From: Tolumonas lignilytica
Lineage (GTDB): Bacteria; Pseudomonadota; Gammaproteobacteria; Enterobacterales; Aeromonadaceae
Reading direction: 5' to 3'
DNA length: 64,000 bases
Assembly: GCF_000527035.1 (NCBI RefSeq)
Contig: NZ_AZUK01000001.1
Location: 1,646,501-1,710,500 of the forward strand
In this document: one piece after another, positions 9,834 to 18,879 of the stretch
How positions within the stretch are numbered: the first letter of the stretch is position 1
Layout of the letters: each line of letters opens with the position of its first letter
The notes under the pieces: model-generated
Databases searched by the model: none
What the model saw: the letters and a program-made list of their open reading frames with translations, nothing else
Told to the model about the DNA's origin: nothing
Program-made: the position numbers and the translations under genes

Positions 9834-9937
9834 TTATCAATTTGCTTCTCATAATGCAGTTGCCGTCTTCAATTTTGCACGGCATTCATCCGAGTATCGG
9901 CAGACCGACAAAGCCAACTCATTTGACTATCCCCGTT

Positions 9938-9957
9938 AATGTGACCCACCTTACAAA
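9938..9957. promoter_or_regulatory. Candidate CRP site upstream of the chemoreceptor gene
   Basis: TGTGA-CCCACC-TTACA matches the CRP consensus TGTGA-N6-TCACA at nine of ten core positions and is flanked by AA and AA. It lies about 85 bases before the chemoreceptor start. cAMP-CRP activation of a chemoreceptor would be ordinary. The call rests on the motif alone. Confidence 0.45.
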
Positions 9958-10041
9958 TGCGTAAACGTTTATGCGTTTTTCCTTATGTAGGCAGGGTTAG
10001 TGCATAGTCTGAAATATCCTTTTCTGCTCAGGATAATGCAT

Positions 10042-11679
10042 ATGAACATTCTCCGCCGATTCAGTATTTCTCATCGCCTGTTGATGAATATGATGCTGAT
10101 GATTGCAGGTATTGTCGTCTTGATGGCGATCACATTGGATTATTCCTATAACGGCATGTTGGACAGTCGGCGTAGCGCAATCCGCGAGCAGGTACAATCC
10201 GCCTATGGCACGCTGGCTTTTTTCCAGCAACAGCAGCAACAAGGCAAACTAACCGAACCGGAAGCGCAGCAGCTCGCCAAAGAGGCGCTTCGCAACATGC
10301 GTTTTGGCAACAACAACTACTTCTGGATCAATGACACCCGGCCCGTCGCCATCATGCATACCGCCAAACCGGATCTGGAAGGCAAACCTCTCGACACCAT
10401 CAAAGATACGCAGGGTAAGCTCATCTTCATGGAGTTTGTCCGGGTGGCACAAGCCAATCCGGCCGGTGGCTATGTCGACTATTACTGGCCAAAACCCGGT
10501 TTTTCCGACCCGGTGTTCAAGGTTTCTTATGTCAAATTGCTCCCGGAATGGGGTTGGATTGTCGGCGCCGGAGAATACACCGATGATGTGCGGGCGTTTT
10601 TCCTGCAGCAACTGTGGACCATCCTGCAGCTCTTGATCCCGCTCCTCCTGTTGCTGATGCTGTTCTCCTGGCTTATCACCCGCAGTATTCTGCAACCGCT
10701 GGCACAAACGGAACAGGGGCTGCGGGAAATCGCGAAGGGCGGTGGCGATTTAACCCAGAAACTGGATGAAGACGGCAATGACGAATTAACCCGGCTGGCC
10801 CATTCGTTCAACGCCTTTACCCGCAACCTCGCCGACACCGTCCGCAATATCATCGCGGCCAGTGAACGCAGTCATCAGGCCTCCGAACATCTGGAAACCA
10901 TGGCGGCGACCGGTCAACGCAATGTCGAACGGCAGCAACTTGAAACAGACGCCGTCGCCACGGCCATGAATGAAATGACAGCCACCACCAAAGAAGTGGC
11001 TGCCAGCGCCGAACAGGCCGCCGAGGCTGCCAACGATGCCAAACAGCGGATCAGCAACAGCAATCACGTAGTAGCCAACGCCCGTGTCTCGATGCAGAAC
11101 CTCATGAGCGAAGTGAAAAATGCCAATCAGGAAGTGACACAACTGGTGGAGGAAACCAAAAATATCGGCTCGGTGCTCGATGTCATCAAACGTATTGCCG
11201 ATCAAACCAACTTGCTGGCGTTGAATGCGGCCATTGAAGCCGCCCGAGCCGGCGAGCAGGGTCGTGGCTTTGCCGTCGTTGCCGATGAAGTCAGAACGCT
11301 GGCCACCCAGACGCAAGCCTCCACCAATGAAATTCAAGCCATGATCACCCGCCTGGAAAATGGGGTACATACCACTGCCAACGGCATGCAAAAAACCTTG
11401 GCATTATCAGAACAGACCGAACAGCACTCGAAAGAGACGGAAATGGCGCTGCAGGAGATCGCCCATGCCGTTCTTATCATCACCGATCGGAACACACAGA
11501 TCGCCAGTGCCGCCGAAGAGCAGGATCTGGCCTCTAACGAAATCAACCGCAATATCGTCAATATCTCCCAACTCTCCAGAGAGGTCGCCGAACAAAATAA
11601 CCAACTCAATCAAACCTGCCATGATTTGAAATTACTGAGTGACGAACTGGGTAATCTGGTGGCCAAGTTCAAGACCTGA
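10042..11679 (+). CDS. Methyl-accepting chemotaxis protein with a single Cache (sCache_2) sensor
   Basis: A 545-residue transmembrane chemoreceptor. TM1 is about residues 13-33. The periplasmic domain carries the sCache_2 pattern [12 protein letters not shown], then GKPLDTIKD and [16 protein letters not shown], a fold binding small carboxylates or similar ligands. TM2 is near 205-222, followed by HAMP and a long coiled coil with the invariant signalling tip [23 protein letters not shown]. It should signal through CheA/CheW. An upstream GTG at 10000 is in frame, but CAGGA placed 8 bases before ATG 10042 favours the later start. A stem-loop follows at 11695-11720. Confidence 0.9.
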   Translation: MNILRRFSISHRLLMNMMLMIAGIVVLMAITLDYSYNGMLDSRRSAIREQVQSAYGTLAFFQQQQQQGKLTEPEAQQLAKEALRNMRFGNNNYFWINDTRPVAIMHTAKPDLEGKPLDTIKDTQGKLIFMEFVRVAQANPAGGYVDYYWPKPGFSDPVFKVSYVKLLPEWGWIVGAGEYTDDVRAFFLQQLWTILQLLIPLLLLLMLFSWLITRSILQPLAQTEQGLREIAKGGGDLTQKLDEDGNDELTRLAHSFNAFTRNLADTVRNIIAASERSHQASEHLETMAATGQRNVERQQLETDAVATAMNEMTATTKEVAASAEQAAEAANDAKQRISNSNHVVANARVSMQNLMSEVKNANQEVTQLVEETKNIGSVLDVIKRIADQTNLLALNAAIEAARAGEQGRGFAVVADEVRTLATQTQASTNEIQAMITRLENGVHTTANGMQKTLALSEQTEQHSKETEMALQEIAHAVLIITDRNTQIASAAEEQDLASNEINRNIVNISQLSREVAEQNNQLNQTCHDLKLLSDELGNLVAKFKT

Positions 11680-11694
11680 TCCGTACCCCATACC

Positions 11695-11720
11695 CCGCCG
11701 ACATGACTCCCCGTCGGCGG
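11695..11720 (+). terminator. Stem-loop after the chemoreceptor gene
   Basis: CCGCCGAC pairs perfectly with GTCGGCGG around a 10-base loop, 16 bases after the stop codon. No T-run follows, so it may act as a Rho-assisted or weak terminator. Confidence 0.4.
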
Positions 11721-11777
11721 CTCTGCGTTTCCGCTGCACAGAAAGTTGACCGATTGGACAAAAAGGCACAGGCTTTG

Positions 11778-11792
11778 CACATCTTTCCGGTG
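11778..11792 (+). promoter_or_regulatory. Shared 15-base element (candidate operator), MocR side
   Basis: CACATCTTTCCGGTG lies 23 bases before the preferred MocR start and is identical to the element in the aminotransferase-ydfG gap. A position this close to the gene fits autorepression. A nearby TTGGACAAAA at 11755 resembles a TauR-like half-site. Confidence 0.55.
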
Positions 11793-11815
11793 ATAGAACA
11801 CCAAGGGTGAAGCAG

Positions 11816-13306
11816 ATGATTGAACACAGCCTTCAAATCGATTTCGCCGATGACAGAGGATTACAAGAGCAGCTACGGGAAGCGCTGGTCAGCTCGATTC
11901 TGGCCAGCCGTTTTTTAGCCGAAGAGGCGCTGCCTTCCTGTCGTAACCTCTCGGAACAATTAGGAATTTCACGCAATACTGTCGCGCTGGTCTATGAAAG
12001 CCTGCGGGATGAAGGGTATCTGGTCAGCCGTCCACGCAGCGGTTATTACGTGCATCCCCGCTATCATCCGCAGGAACGCGAAGAAGAAGCCCCGGTGATC
12101 GTTCATCAGGATGCCGCACATAACGCCCCAGAATGGGGCGATTTGTTCACTATCTGCCCCAGCAATTACCTGACCATCACCAAACCCGCCCAGTGGATGA
12201 AATACGATTTTCCCTTTATTTATGGTCAGCCCGATACCGAACTGTTTCCCATGGAACAGTGGCGTGAGGCGTCGCGCCGAGTCATGGGCAGCCTGCGGGA
12301 TCACCACTGGCTGCACGACCATGTGGATCAGGATTCCCCGATGCTGATTGAACAACTGCGCACCCGCGTGTTGCCGAAACGCGGCATCATGGCGGGCAGT
12401 GATGAAATCCTGATCACGCTCGGTACGCAGAACGCGCTCAGCCTGTTATCGCAACTGCTGTTCAAACCAGGCACCCGCGTCGGTGTGGAAAGCCCGGTGT
12501 TTCGCGAAGCGATTAATACCTTTGCCTTGCAGCAGGTAGACATCATGCCGCATCAGGTTGACGCCGACGGGCTGGCGCTGACGCCCGACTCCGCCCGCTG
12601 CGACTACTTCTATGTCACCCCAAGTCATCAGGCGCCTACCGGCATCAGCATGAGTAACCTGCGGCGCCAGCAATTGCTGCAACATGCCATGACCCATCAG
12701 CAGATCATTATCGAAGACGATTTTGATTCCGATACCAATATCGAACCGCACCCGCGGGCCGCCTTAAAGGCACACGATCACTGTGGTCGAGTGATCTACA
12801 TTAGTAGCCTGTCGAAGGCGTTATCACCGGGGTTACGTCTGGGCTATCTGGTGGGGCCGGCGGAACTGATCGATGAGCTGCGTGCCCTGCGCCGTCTGCT
12901 CTATCGTCATCCGCCAACCTATATTCAGTATCAAATGGCACATTTTCTGGCGCAGGGCCATTACGAAACCTATCTGCGCCGCTATCGTGAAAACTCGGCC
13001 TATCGTTGGAGCCTGCTGAAAGATGCACTCGATAAATACCTGCCGCAGTGCCGTTATAACCCAAGCCGCGCCACCGCCTTCTGGGTGGAAGCGCCTGCAG
13101 AGATCAATACCCAACGTCTCACCTGGCGGGCGGCACACAGCAGCGTACTGATCGAGCCTGGCGCCCCGCATTTTCTGGAAGCCGACGCGCCACAGAACTA
13201 CTTTCGTTTAGGATTTAATGCCATCCGTCCGGAGGCCATCAAGCCGGGTATCATCCGGCTGGCCGCGGCATTGGAAAAAGAGATGGAGCGCAGTCAAAGC
13301 CACTGA
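11816..13306 (+). CDS. MocR-family regulator (GntR wHTH plus aminotransferase-like domain)
   Basis: A 496-residue fusion. The GntR-type winged helix is within about residues 10-80 (LPSCRNLSEQLGISRNTVALVYESLRDEGYL), followed by a class I/II aminotransferase-like domain with a PLP Lys in SSLSKALSPGLRLGY and a cofactor Asp in IIEDDFDSD. MocR proteins use PLP adducts to sense amines or amino acids and often control aminotransferase genes. The frame is open from GTG 11807, but ATG 11816 sits better behind AAGGG. The shared 15-base element links it to the aminotransferase/ydfG genes 3 kb away; TauR- or GabR-like function is possible. Confidence 0.9.
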   Translation: MIEHSLQIDFADDRGLQEQLREALVSSILASRFLAEEALPSCRNLSEQLGISRNTVALVYESLRDEGYLVSRPRSGYYVHPRYHPQEREEEAPVIVHQDAAHNAPEWGDLFTICPSNYLTITKPAQWMKYDFPFIYGQPDTELFPMEQWREASRRVMGSLRDHHWLHDHVDQDSPMLIEQLRTRVLPKRGIMAGSDEILITLGTQNALSLLSQLLFKPGTRVGVESPVFREAINTFALQQVDIMPHQVDADGLALTPDSARCDYFYVTPSHQAPTGISMSNLRRQQLLQHAMTHQQIIIEDDFDSDTNIEPHPRAALKAHDHCGRVIYISSLSKALSPGLRLGYLVGPAELIDELRALRRLLYRHPPTYIQYQMAHFLAQGHYETYLRRYRENSAYRWSLLKDALDKYLPQCRYNPSRATAFWVEAPAEINTQRLTWRAAHSSVLIEPGAPHFLEADAPQNYFRLGFNAIRPEAIKPGIIRLAAALEKEMERSQSH

Positions 13307-13334
13307 CCGTCGCCATACAAGGCGGATGCGAGCG

Positions 13335-15053
13335 CTACGCCGTCAGAAATAATGCCTCAAATTCATCGGCAGGCTGTGGACGGGAAAAATAATAGCCTTG
13401 CAGCAGATGGCAACCATGCCGCCGGCAGAAGTCCGCCTGTTGCTCGGTCTCCACCCCTTCGGCGATGATTTTCATACCCAGCGCTTTGGCAAACGCAATG
13501 ATCGCCACCAGTAAACGCTCGCTCTTCTCTTCATGGCCAATGGCAGAGACAAAGCCTTTATCAATTTTCAGGACACTGATCGGAAACAGCTTGAGATGAT
13601 CCAATGAGGAGTAGCCGGTACCAAAATCATCCAACGACAGCCCCACCCCTTGCGCCACAATCGCCGACAGCATCGCCACCGTGGAATGAGTATCGCTGAT
13701 CAGCACGCTTTCCGTGATTTCCAGCTCAAGACTCGCGGAATCCAGCGCATGTTCGCTTAAAATATTTTGGATGGCTCGGGATAAGCCACTCTGCCGGATC
13801 TGCACCGCCGACAGATTCATCGACAGCACCAACTGGTGAGTGGTCTCCGGCTGGCGTTGTTTCCACGCTTGCAACTGCCGGCAACCCTCCTGCAACACCC
13901 AATGACCGATCTCCACAATCAGCCCCGTCTCTTCGGCAATCGGCAGAAATGCATCGGGCGTGAGCAAACCCAGTGTCGGGTGCTGCCAGCGCAATAAGGC
14001 TTCCATGCCACCGATACGATGATCGACCGACTGGATCTGCGCCTGATAAAACAGCCGGAATTCGTTTCGCTCCAGCGCTTTCACCAAGTCATGTTTCATT
14101 CTGGCCCGGTATTCCACCGCATCCTGCAGTGCTGCGGAATAGAACTGGCTCTGGTTACGCCCGGCCCGCTTGGCATGATACAGCGCCACATCGGCCGATT
14201 TCAGGAGATCGAGTTCCGAATTCGTGCCATGCTCCAGAATGGCAATGCCGATGCTGGTCGTGATGATCTGCTCCGTCGCACCCAGTTGCACCGGAACCTG
14301 CAAGGCAGCCACGATGCGCTCCGCCAGATGCGTCGCCTGATCGGGGTGTTGCAGATCGGTCATCAGCACCACAAATTCATCGCCACCCAGACGGCACAGA
14401 TAATCGCTCTCACGCACAATACCGCTCAGCCGTTGCGCCATTTCCACCAGCAACAGATCACCGGCATCATGCCCCAGCGTGTCGTTGATACTTTTGAAGT
14501 CATCCAGATCCAGCAGCAGCAGCGCAAGATTCTCGTCGCCACGTCGGGCCCGAGCCACCGCCTTCGCCAGTGCCATTTCAAAACCCCGCCGGTTACTGAG
14601 CCCGGTCAGTGGATCCCGTTCCGACAATTGTCGTAACTGTTCGCGACTGTTACGCAGCGCTTCCTCGATCTGATAACGCTGCCGCGCCTGCCGCACCGCC
14701 CGTGACAGGCGACGACCATTGACCTCATCTTTGAGCAGAAAATCCTGCGCACCGGCTTCCAGACAGCGCTCGGCCAACGTCTCATCTTCCTGATGACTCA
14801 GCATCACCACCGCGACACCTTCAAAGCGCCCGCCACGCAGTGAATGCAGCACATCGATACCGTCTTGGTCTGGCAGCCGGTAGTCCAGCAGAATCGCGTC
14901 AAAATGCTGCTCACCCGCCAGCTTGAGCCCTTCTGCTGCCGTTGCGGCCGCCACAACCTCGCACGCCACCAGACTTTGTTTTAAAGCCCGGTGAATGGCA
15001 TGACGATCAACCTCGTCATCATCAATCAACAGAAAGCGCAGTGGCGTACTCAT
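13335..15053 (-). CDS. Response regulator with GGDEF and EAL domains
   Basis: A 572-residue REC-GGDEF-EAL protein for cyclic di-GMP turnover. The receiver phospho-acceptor is Asp57 (ILLDYRLPD). The cyclase motif GGDEF is at 223-227 and is intact, with an inhibitory RESD site exactly five residues upstream. The phosphodiesterase motif EALLRW begins at 351 and QLVLSMNLSA and LDDFGTGYSSL follow. Both activities are therefore possible, with phosphorylation likely setting the balance. It lies 8 bases downstream of a CheY-like regulator and sensor kinase, forming one operon. GAGG precedes the ATG. Confidence 0.93.
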   Translation of the reverse strand: MSTPLRFLLIDDDEVDRHAIHRALKQSLVACEVVAAATAAEGLKLAGEQHFDAILLDYRLPDQDGIDVLHSLRGGRFEGVAVVMLSHQEDETLAERCLEAGAQDFLLKDEVNGRRLSRAVRQARQRYQIEEALRNSREQLRQLSERDPLTGLSNRRGFEMALAKAVARARRGDENLALLLLDLDDFKSINDTLGHDAGDLLLVEMAQRLSGIVRESDYLCRLGGDEFVVLMTDLQHPDQATHLAERIVAALQVPVQLGATEQIITTSIGIAILEHGTNSELDLLKSADVALYHAKRAGRNQSQFYSAALQDAVEYRARMKHDLVKALERNEFRLFYQAQIQSVDHRIGGMEALLRWQHPTLGLLTPDAFLPIAEETGLIVEIGHWVLQEGCRQLQAWKQRQPETTHQLVLSMNLSAVQIRQSGLSRAIQNILSEHALDSASLELEITESVLISDTHSTVAMLSAIVAQGVGLSLDDFGTGYSSLDHLKLFPISVLKIDKGFVSAIGHEEKSERLLVAIIAFAKALGMKIIAEGVETEQQADFCRRHGCHLLQGYYFSRPQPADEFEALFLTA

Positions 15054-15061
15054 GTCAGACC

Positions 15062-15505
15062 TCAGACTCCGACCGGTAATTCAACAACACGCCAGTAGTG
15101 ATCCAGCATGCCCATGATGCGTAGAAAACCATCCCCCACCTGACTTTTGACGATGTAGCCAGCCACATGCTGCTGATAGGCCACCACGATATCTTCATCG
15201 GCCTTCGAGGTGGTCAGCACAAACACTACTGCACTCGACAACACCGGGTCGTTCCGCAATTCAGCCAGCATCTCCAGCCCATTCATGCGCGGCATGTTGA
15301 GATCCAGCAAAATGATATAGGGCCGAGGTACCGCCGCGGGTTCGCGCAACAGCGCCAGCCCCTCCATGCCATCCCGGGCTCGGACAATCGGATTGGCAAT
15401 CTTTAATTTTTTCAAAGCCCGTTCGACCCCCATGACGTCGACATCGTCATCCTCTACCAGCAGGATGGTCACTTCTTTATAGGGTTTGCTTTCTTCTGCC
15501 GTCAT
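15062..15505 (-). CDS. Single-domain CheY/Rcp1-like response regulator
   Basis: A 147-residue stand-alone receiver. The acidic pair lies in LLVEDDDVDVMG, the phospho-acceptor is Asp68 in ILLDLNMPRMNG, and the switch Thr and Lys are in VLTTSKA and VKSQ. The extended sequence with RDGMEGLALL is typical of Rcp1-like regulators paired with phytochrome-type kinases. It overlaps the kinase gene by 4 bases and precedes the REC-GGDEF-EAL gene, so the three probably make a branched relay. GAGGAAC precedes the ATG. Confidence 0.9.
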   Translation of the reverse strand: MTAEESKPYKEVTILLVEDDDVDVMGVERALKKLKIANPIVRARDGMEGLALLREPAAVPRPYIILLDLNMPRMNGLEMLAELRNDPVLSSAVVFVLTTSKADEDIVVAYQQHVAGYIVKSQVGDGFLRIMGMLDHYWRVVELPVGV

Positions 15506-17517
15506 GTACTTTGTTCCTCAGGAATGACCGTCGGCCATGTAAAACGGAAGGTACAGCCATGCTGGCCGTCAGACTCCAGCGTGACTTTTCCGCCCACCGA
15601 TTCCACTGCCTTCTTGACCAGTGCCAGACCGATGCCACTGCCTTCTACTTCATCGCGCGGTTTGAGTGTCTGGAACATGGCGAAAATCCGTTGCTGATGT
15701 TCCAATGGCACACCGGGCCCATCATCTTTTACAGCAAATTCGATGCCATTTTCGACAGGGTTGGCCGATACCTCTATGATCCCCTGCTTTTTATCGTGAT
15801 GTTTGATCGCATTGCCGATCAGGTTGCGGAAAACTAGTTCCAGCGGCACCTTCCGGGTCTGCAACACAGGCATGTCGTCGGCGAGATGCAAAACAATCTG
15901 TTTACCACCTGAGGCTGTCAGATCAAATGCCGCCTGTACCAGCTCGTGTGTATTCACGGTCACGACATCATCGCTGATCCGCCCGACCCGCGAATAGGTC
16001 AGCAAGTCATCCAGCAACATCTCCATCCGGTTGATCCGGCTACGCATCAGGCGCAGATAATTGCGGGTATCCTCACTCAGCGTATCGCCCAGGTCTTCAG
16101 TGATCCAGGTGGCTAACTGATCAATCCCCCGTAACGGTGATTTCAGATCATGCGAGGCGACATAGGCAAAACTGTTCAATTCATCATTAATGCGCGTCAA
16201 CTGATTGACTAACTGCAACTGCCGTTGCTCGGCGCGACGTTCTTTCGTGACGTCAAAGGTAATGCCGAATAGACGGATCGCCTGTCCGTTGGTATCCCGG
16301 ATGGCAGAAGCCAGCGATTTAACATGATGGATCGCGCCATCCGGCAGCAGGATGCGGTATTCCGTGTCAAATTCGCGCACCCCGAGAATCGCCTCGTTTA
16401 AATTCTGTGTTTTTTGCGCCCGATCTTCCGGGTGAGTGGCATTCTCCCAAAGTTCCGTCGGGTTCGCGTATTGTTCTCGTTCCCGGTGGTAAATCCGGTA
16501 CATCCAGTCATCCCATTCGATCCGCCCGGAATAGGGGTCGTAGTCCCAAAATCCCAGCCCGGCGGCATCAGAAGCCATCGAAAAGCGCATATTCTGTTCT
16601 TCGATAATCTTTTGCGCCGCCGCCTGCTCCGCCGTTTTGGCTTCCACCCGCAACTGCAGGCTCCAGTTCCAGAACGCCAAACAGCCAATGACCCCCAGGA
16701 CGACCAGCAAGGCTTCAATGATCCCCCGCGTGGTCATAACTGACAAACCGTTCGTCAGTGCACTGCCCAGCCATTTCTCGTGGATCTGCTGTCGTTCCGA
16801 CGCGGTAATTTGCGCAAAGCCCGCGGCAATGATCTGTTTCAGTTGCGTGTTGCCCAACCGGACAGCCCAATGAAACTGCCCGACGGAAAGCGGCCGCGTG
16901 TAGTTAAAGCGCTGACTTAACCCTTTTTTATACAGAAAATACATGGCCGGTGGTTTGTCGATACAGAATACCACTACGTCTTCCCGGGCCGCCGCATCGA
17001 TCATGGCTTCATAACTGGGGTAGCTTTTCAGGCTGGTAATGTGGTGTTGCTGCAAGGTGTCAATACAGGCATCCCCGGCTTTGACCCCGACGGTAAAACC
17101 GCGCAGTGAATCGGCATCGACGATGCCGGAAATTTTCCGATTAAAAAAAATCGACACATCAATATCGGCATAGGGTGCGGAGAAGTCATAGTGTTTTCGT
17201 CGTTCCGGGGTCACAAAGATAGTATCGATGACATCCGCCCGCCCGGCGGCCATTTGCGCTTGCGCTTGACTCCAATCCATCGCCTCAATGTTCACCGCGA
17301 TGCCGGTATGCTTTGACCAGAGATCCCAGGTATCTTTCAGGATGCCCTGCAGATGCCCTTCGGCATCGAGAAAGGTGTAAGGCGGGTAATTATTATCCAT
17401 CACCACGGTGATCGTGGAAGGCGTCGTGGCAGCATAAACCACCGGGGCCACACCCCACAGTGCAGCAAACCAGCCCAGCCACAGCCAGTGTCGAATCCGT
17501 TGCCTCATCAATGCCAT
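15502..17517 (-). CDS. Sensor histidine kinase with periplasmic solute-binding domain and PAS domain
   Basis: A 671-residue kinase. An N-terminal signal/anchor (to about residue 30) is followed by an SBP_bac_3 (amino-acid-binding-protein-like) sensor at about 35-250, a TM helix near 265-285, a PAS/PAC domain at about 310-430 and a HisKA domain with phospho-acceptor His456 (SHDLKSPLRG). The ATPase has N-box NLIGNAIKH, G1 DDGPGV and G2 GSGIGLALVKK. It should sense a small periplasmic solute and phosphorylate the two downstream receivers. It heads the three-gene operon. AAGGG precedes the ATG. Confidence 0.92.
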   Translation of the reverse strand: MALMRQRIRHWLWLGWFAALWGVAPVVYAATTPSTITVVMDNNYPPYTFLDAEGHLQGILKDTWDLWSKHTGIAVNIEAMDWSQAQAQMAAGRADVIDTIFVTPERRKHYDFSAPYADIDVSIFFNRKISGIVDADSLRGFTVGVKAGDACIDTLQQHHITSLKSYPSYEAMIDAAAREDVVVFCIDKPPAMYFLYKKGLSQRFNYTRPLSVGQFHWAVRLGNTQLKQIIAAGFAQITASERQQIHEKWLGSALTNGLSVMTTRGIIEALLVVLGVIGCLAFWNWSLQLRVEAKTAEQAAAQKIIEEQNMRFSMASDAAGLGFWDYDPYSGRIEWDDWMYRIYHREREQYANPTELWENATHPEDRAQKTQNLNEAILGVREFDTEYRILLPDGAIHHVKSLASAIRDTNGQAIRLFGITFDVTKERRAEQRQLQLVNQLTRINDELNSFAYVASHDLKSPLRGIDQLATWITEDLGDTLSEDTRNYLRLMRSRINRMEMLLDDLLTYSRVGRISDDVVTVNTHELVQAAFDLTASGGKQIVLHLADDMPVLQTRKVPLELVFRNLIGNAIKHHDKKQGIIEVSANPVENGIEFAVKDDGPGVPLEHQQRIFAMFQTLKPRDEVEGSGIGLALVKKAVESVGGKVTLESDGQHGCTFRFTWPTVIPEEQST

Positions 17518-17644
17518 TTTATCCCTTTCCGTTGGTCATGATCTCTGTGCTGACTGATAAATCAGCCAACAAGAATAACGACTTATGATGTCAGGATAAT
17601 GATCTTTCGTTGCCAAATAGCAACATTTGAGAGAAACATCCGGT

Positions 17645-18370
17645 TTAGCGGGCGACCGTGATGGCTGACGCTTTCGGCATCCAGCAGTATGCCAGCCATA
17701 ACCCGGCTTCAAACAGCAGACACAACGGCACCGCCAGTAACGTTTGAGACAACACATCCGGTGGCGATAACAGCATGCCGACAATAAAAGCCAGCACGAT
17801 AAAATGTGGGCGTTTCGTTTTCAGCGCAGTAACCGACGTGACACCGGTGCGACAGAGCACCGCAATCAGCAACGGCAACTGAAATGCAGCACCAAACGAG
17901 AAAAACATCGTCAGCACGAAATCAAGGTAACTGCCGATATCCGTGGCCATGCTGACCCCGGTCGGCAGGGCACCGACCATGAAACGAAAAATCAGTGGCA
18001 ATACTACGTAGTAGGCGAAAGCAATGCCCGTATAAAACAGCAGATTGCTGCCAAACAGCAAGGGCAGTAACCAGCGCTGTTCGTGACGATATAAAGCCGG
18101 TGCCAGAAAGCCCCAGATCTGCCAGAGCAGATAAGGCAAAGCCAGCAACAGCACCACCAGCAAGGTCAGTTTCAGCGGCACCAGAAACGGCGCCGAGACC
18201 GCCGTCGCAATCATGTGTGTGCCCTGCGGCAAGACCGCCAGCAACGGCGTTGCCAGCAGATGATAGATAGCATTGGCAAAATAACTGAGCGGCAGAAACA
18301 GCACCAGCAATACCAACAGGCAATGCAGCAGACGCCGGCGTAACTCCAGCAGATGATTCAGTACATTCAT
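17645..18370 (-). CDS. tatC: Twin-arginine translocase subunit TatC
   Basis: A 241-residue TatC with six predicted helices, containing the family features HLLELRRRLLHCLLVL at the N-terminus, FLVPLKLTLLV and the glutamate-containing YRHEQRWLLPLL loop. It receives RR signal peptides in the inner membrane. The start at 18370 overlaps the tatB stop in an ATGA junction; an open extension upstream is just tatB in another frame. It is slightly shorter than E. coli TatC (258). The gene is last in tatABC. Confidence 0.9.
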   Translation of the reverse strand: MNVLNHLLELRRRLLHCLLVLLVLFLPLSYFANAIYHLLATPLLAVLPQGTHMIATAVSAPFLVPLKLTLLVVLLLALPYLLWQIWGFLAPALYRHEQRWLLPLLFGSNLLFYTGIAFAYYVVLPLIFRFMVGALPTGVSMATDIGSYLDFVLTMFFSFGAAFQLPLLIAVLCRTGVTSVTALKTKRPHFIVLAFIVGMLLSPPDVLSQTLLAVPLCLLFEAGLWLAYCWMPKASAITVAR

Positions 18371-18570
18371 GAGCGGGGCTCTTGCGGTTTCTCCGCCGTC
18401 GCCGCGTCCAGCTCTTTTTGCAGTGAGTGTTGCGCATGCTGCCAAAGCTGGCTAACCTGCCGCCGGAAGGCGCCGATATCCCGCAGCAGGGTTGGCAATT
18501 TTTCCGGCCCGAACACCACCAGTGCCACCACCGCACATAACACCAGCTCACTGAATCCGATATCGAACAC
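18367..18570 (-). CDS. tatB: Twin-arginine translocase subunit TatB (short form)
   Basis: A 67-residue protein with one N-terminal helix, the FGPEKLP hinge (F-G-P is typical of TatB) and an amphipathic segment, followed by a short charged tail. E. coli TatB has 171 residues, so the C-terminal part is greatly reduced here. The start is GTG, 3 bases after the tatA stop, suggesting translational coupling. It could be considered a TatA/B-like protein, but the FGP motif and position between tatA and tatC favour TatB. Confidence 0.8.
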   Translation of the reverse strand: MFDIGFSELVLCAVVALVVFGPEKLPTLLRDIGAFRRQVSQLWQHAQHSLQKELDAATAEKPQEPRS

Positions 18571-18573
18571 GGG

Positions 18574-18762
18574 TCAGGCGCTCTGTTTTTCGCTGTCGGT
18601 CGTTTTCGCCGGTTCAGCAGCCTTAGGCTGTTCCTGCATGGCATGGCGAAAATCGCGGATCGCATGCCCGATGTCACCGCCTAACATGCGCACCTTCTTG
18701 CTACCGAACAGCACGATGGCAATAAACGCAATCAACAATAATTCCGTGACACTGAAATGCAT
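18574..18762 (-). CDS. tatA: Twin-arginine translocase subunit TatA
   Basis: A 62-residue protein with an N-terminal helix (TELLLIAFIAIVLFG), the FGSKK hinge typical of TatA (FGxKK), and an amphipathic helix ending in a charged tail. ATG 18762 is preferred over the in-frame GTG 18774 because GGAG lies 6 bases upstream. It starts the tatABC operon, 24 bases downstream of a Fur-like box, so iron limitation may induce this translocase. Confidence 0.85.
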   Translation of the reverse strand: MHFSVTELLLIAFIAIVLFGSKKVRMLGGDIGHAIRDFRHAMQEQPKAAEPAKTTDSEKQSA

Positions 18763-18786
18763 TTGAATCTCCACTCAATTATCTTA

Positions 18787-18805
18787 AATGATAATCTATA
18801 TCATT
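18787..18805. promoter_or_regulatory. Candidate Fur box upstream of tatABC
   Basis: AATGATAAT-C-TATATCATT contains a perfect inverted repeat, AAATGATA-N5-TATCATTT (18786-18806). The same architecture forms the Fur box at 4859-4877. It lies 24 bases before tatA in what should be its promoter. Binding by Fur is inferred from this match. Confidence 0.65.
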
Positions 18806-18832
18806 TTCGTTTGCATTTCACCTGTTACGCCA

Positions 18833-18858
18833 TAAAAAAGCCGATCGGCGGATCGGCT
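18833..18858 (-). terminator. Intrinsic terminator of kdgR
   Basis: On the minus strand, AGCCGATC-loop-GATCGGCT is followed by six T residues, 22 bases after the kdgR stop at 18880. The perfect 8-base stem and U-run fit a Rho-independent terminator. Confidence 0.85.
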
Positions 18859-18879
18859 ACATGCGCGCTATCACGAAGT

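Noticed and set aside
10786-11391. 201-codon antisense frame inside the chemoreceptor gene
   Set aside because: It is a shadow of the conserved signalling domain, with glycine-rich low-complexity translation and no start signal.
14019-14636. 205-codon antisense frame within the REC-GGDEF-EAL gene
   Set aside because: It overlaps intact GGDEF and EAL motifs on the other strand and its translation matches no family I know.
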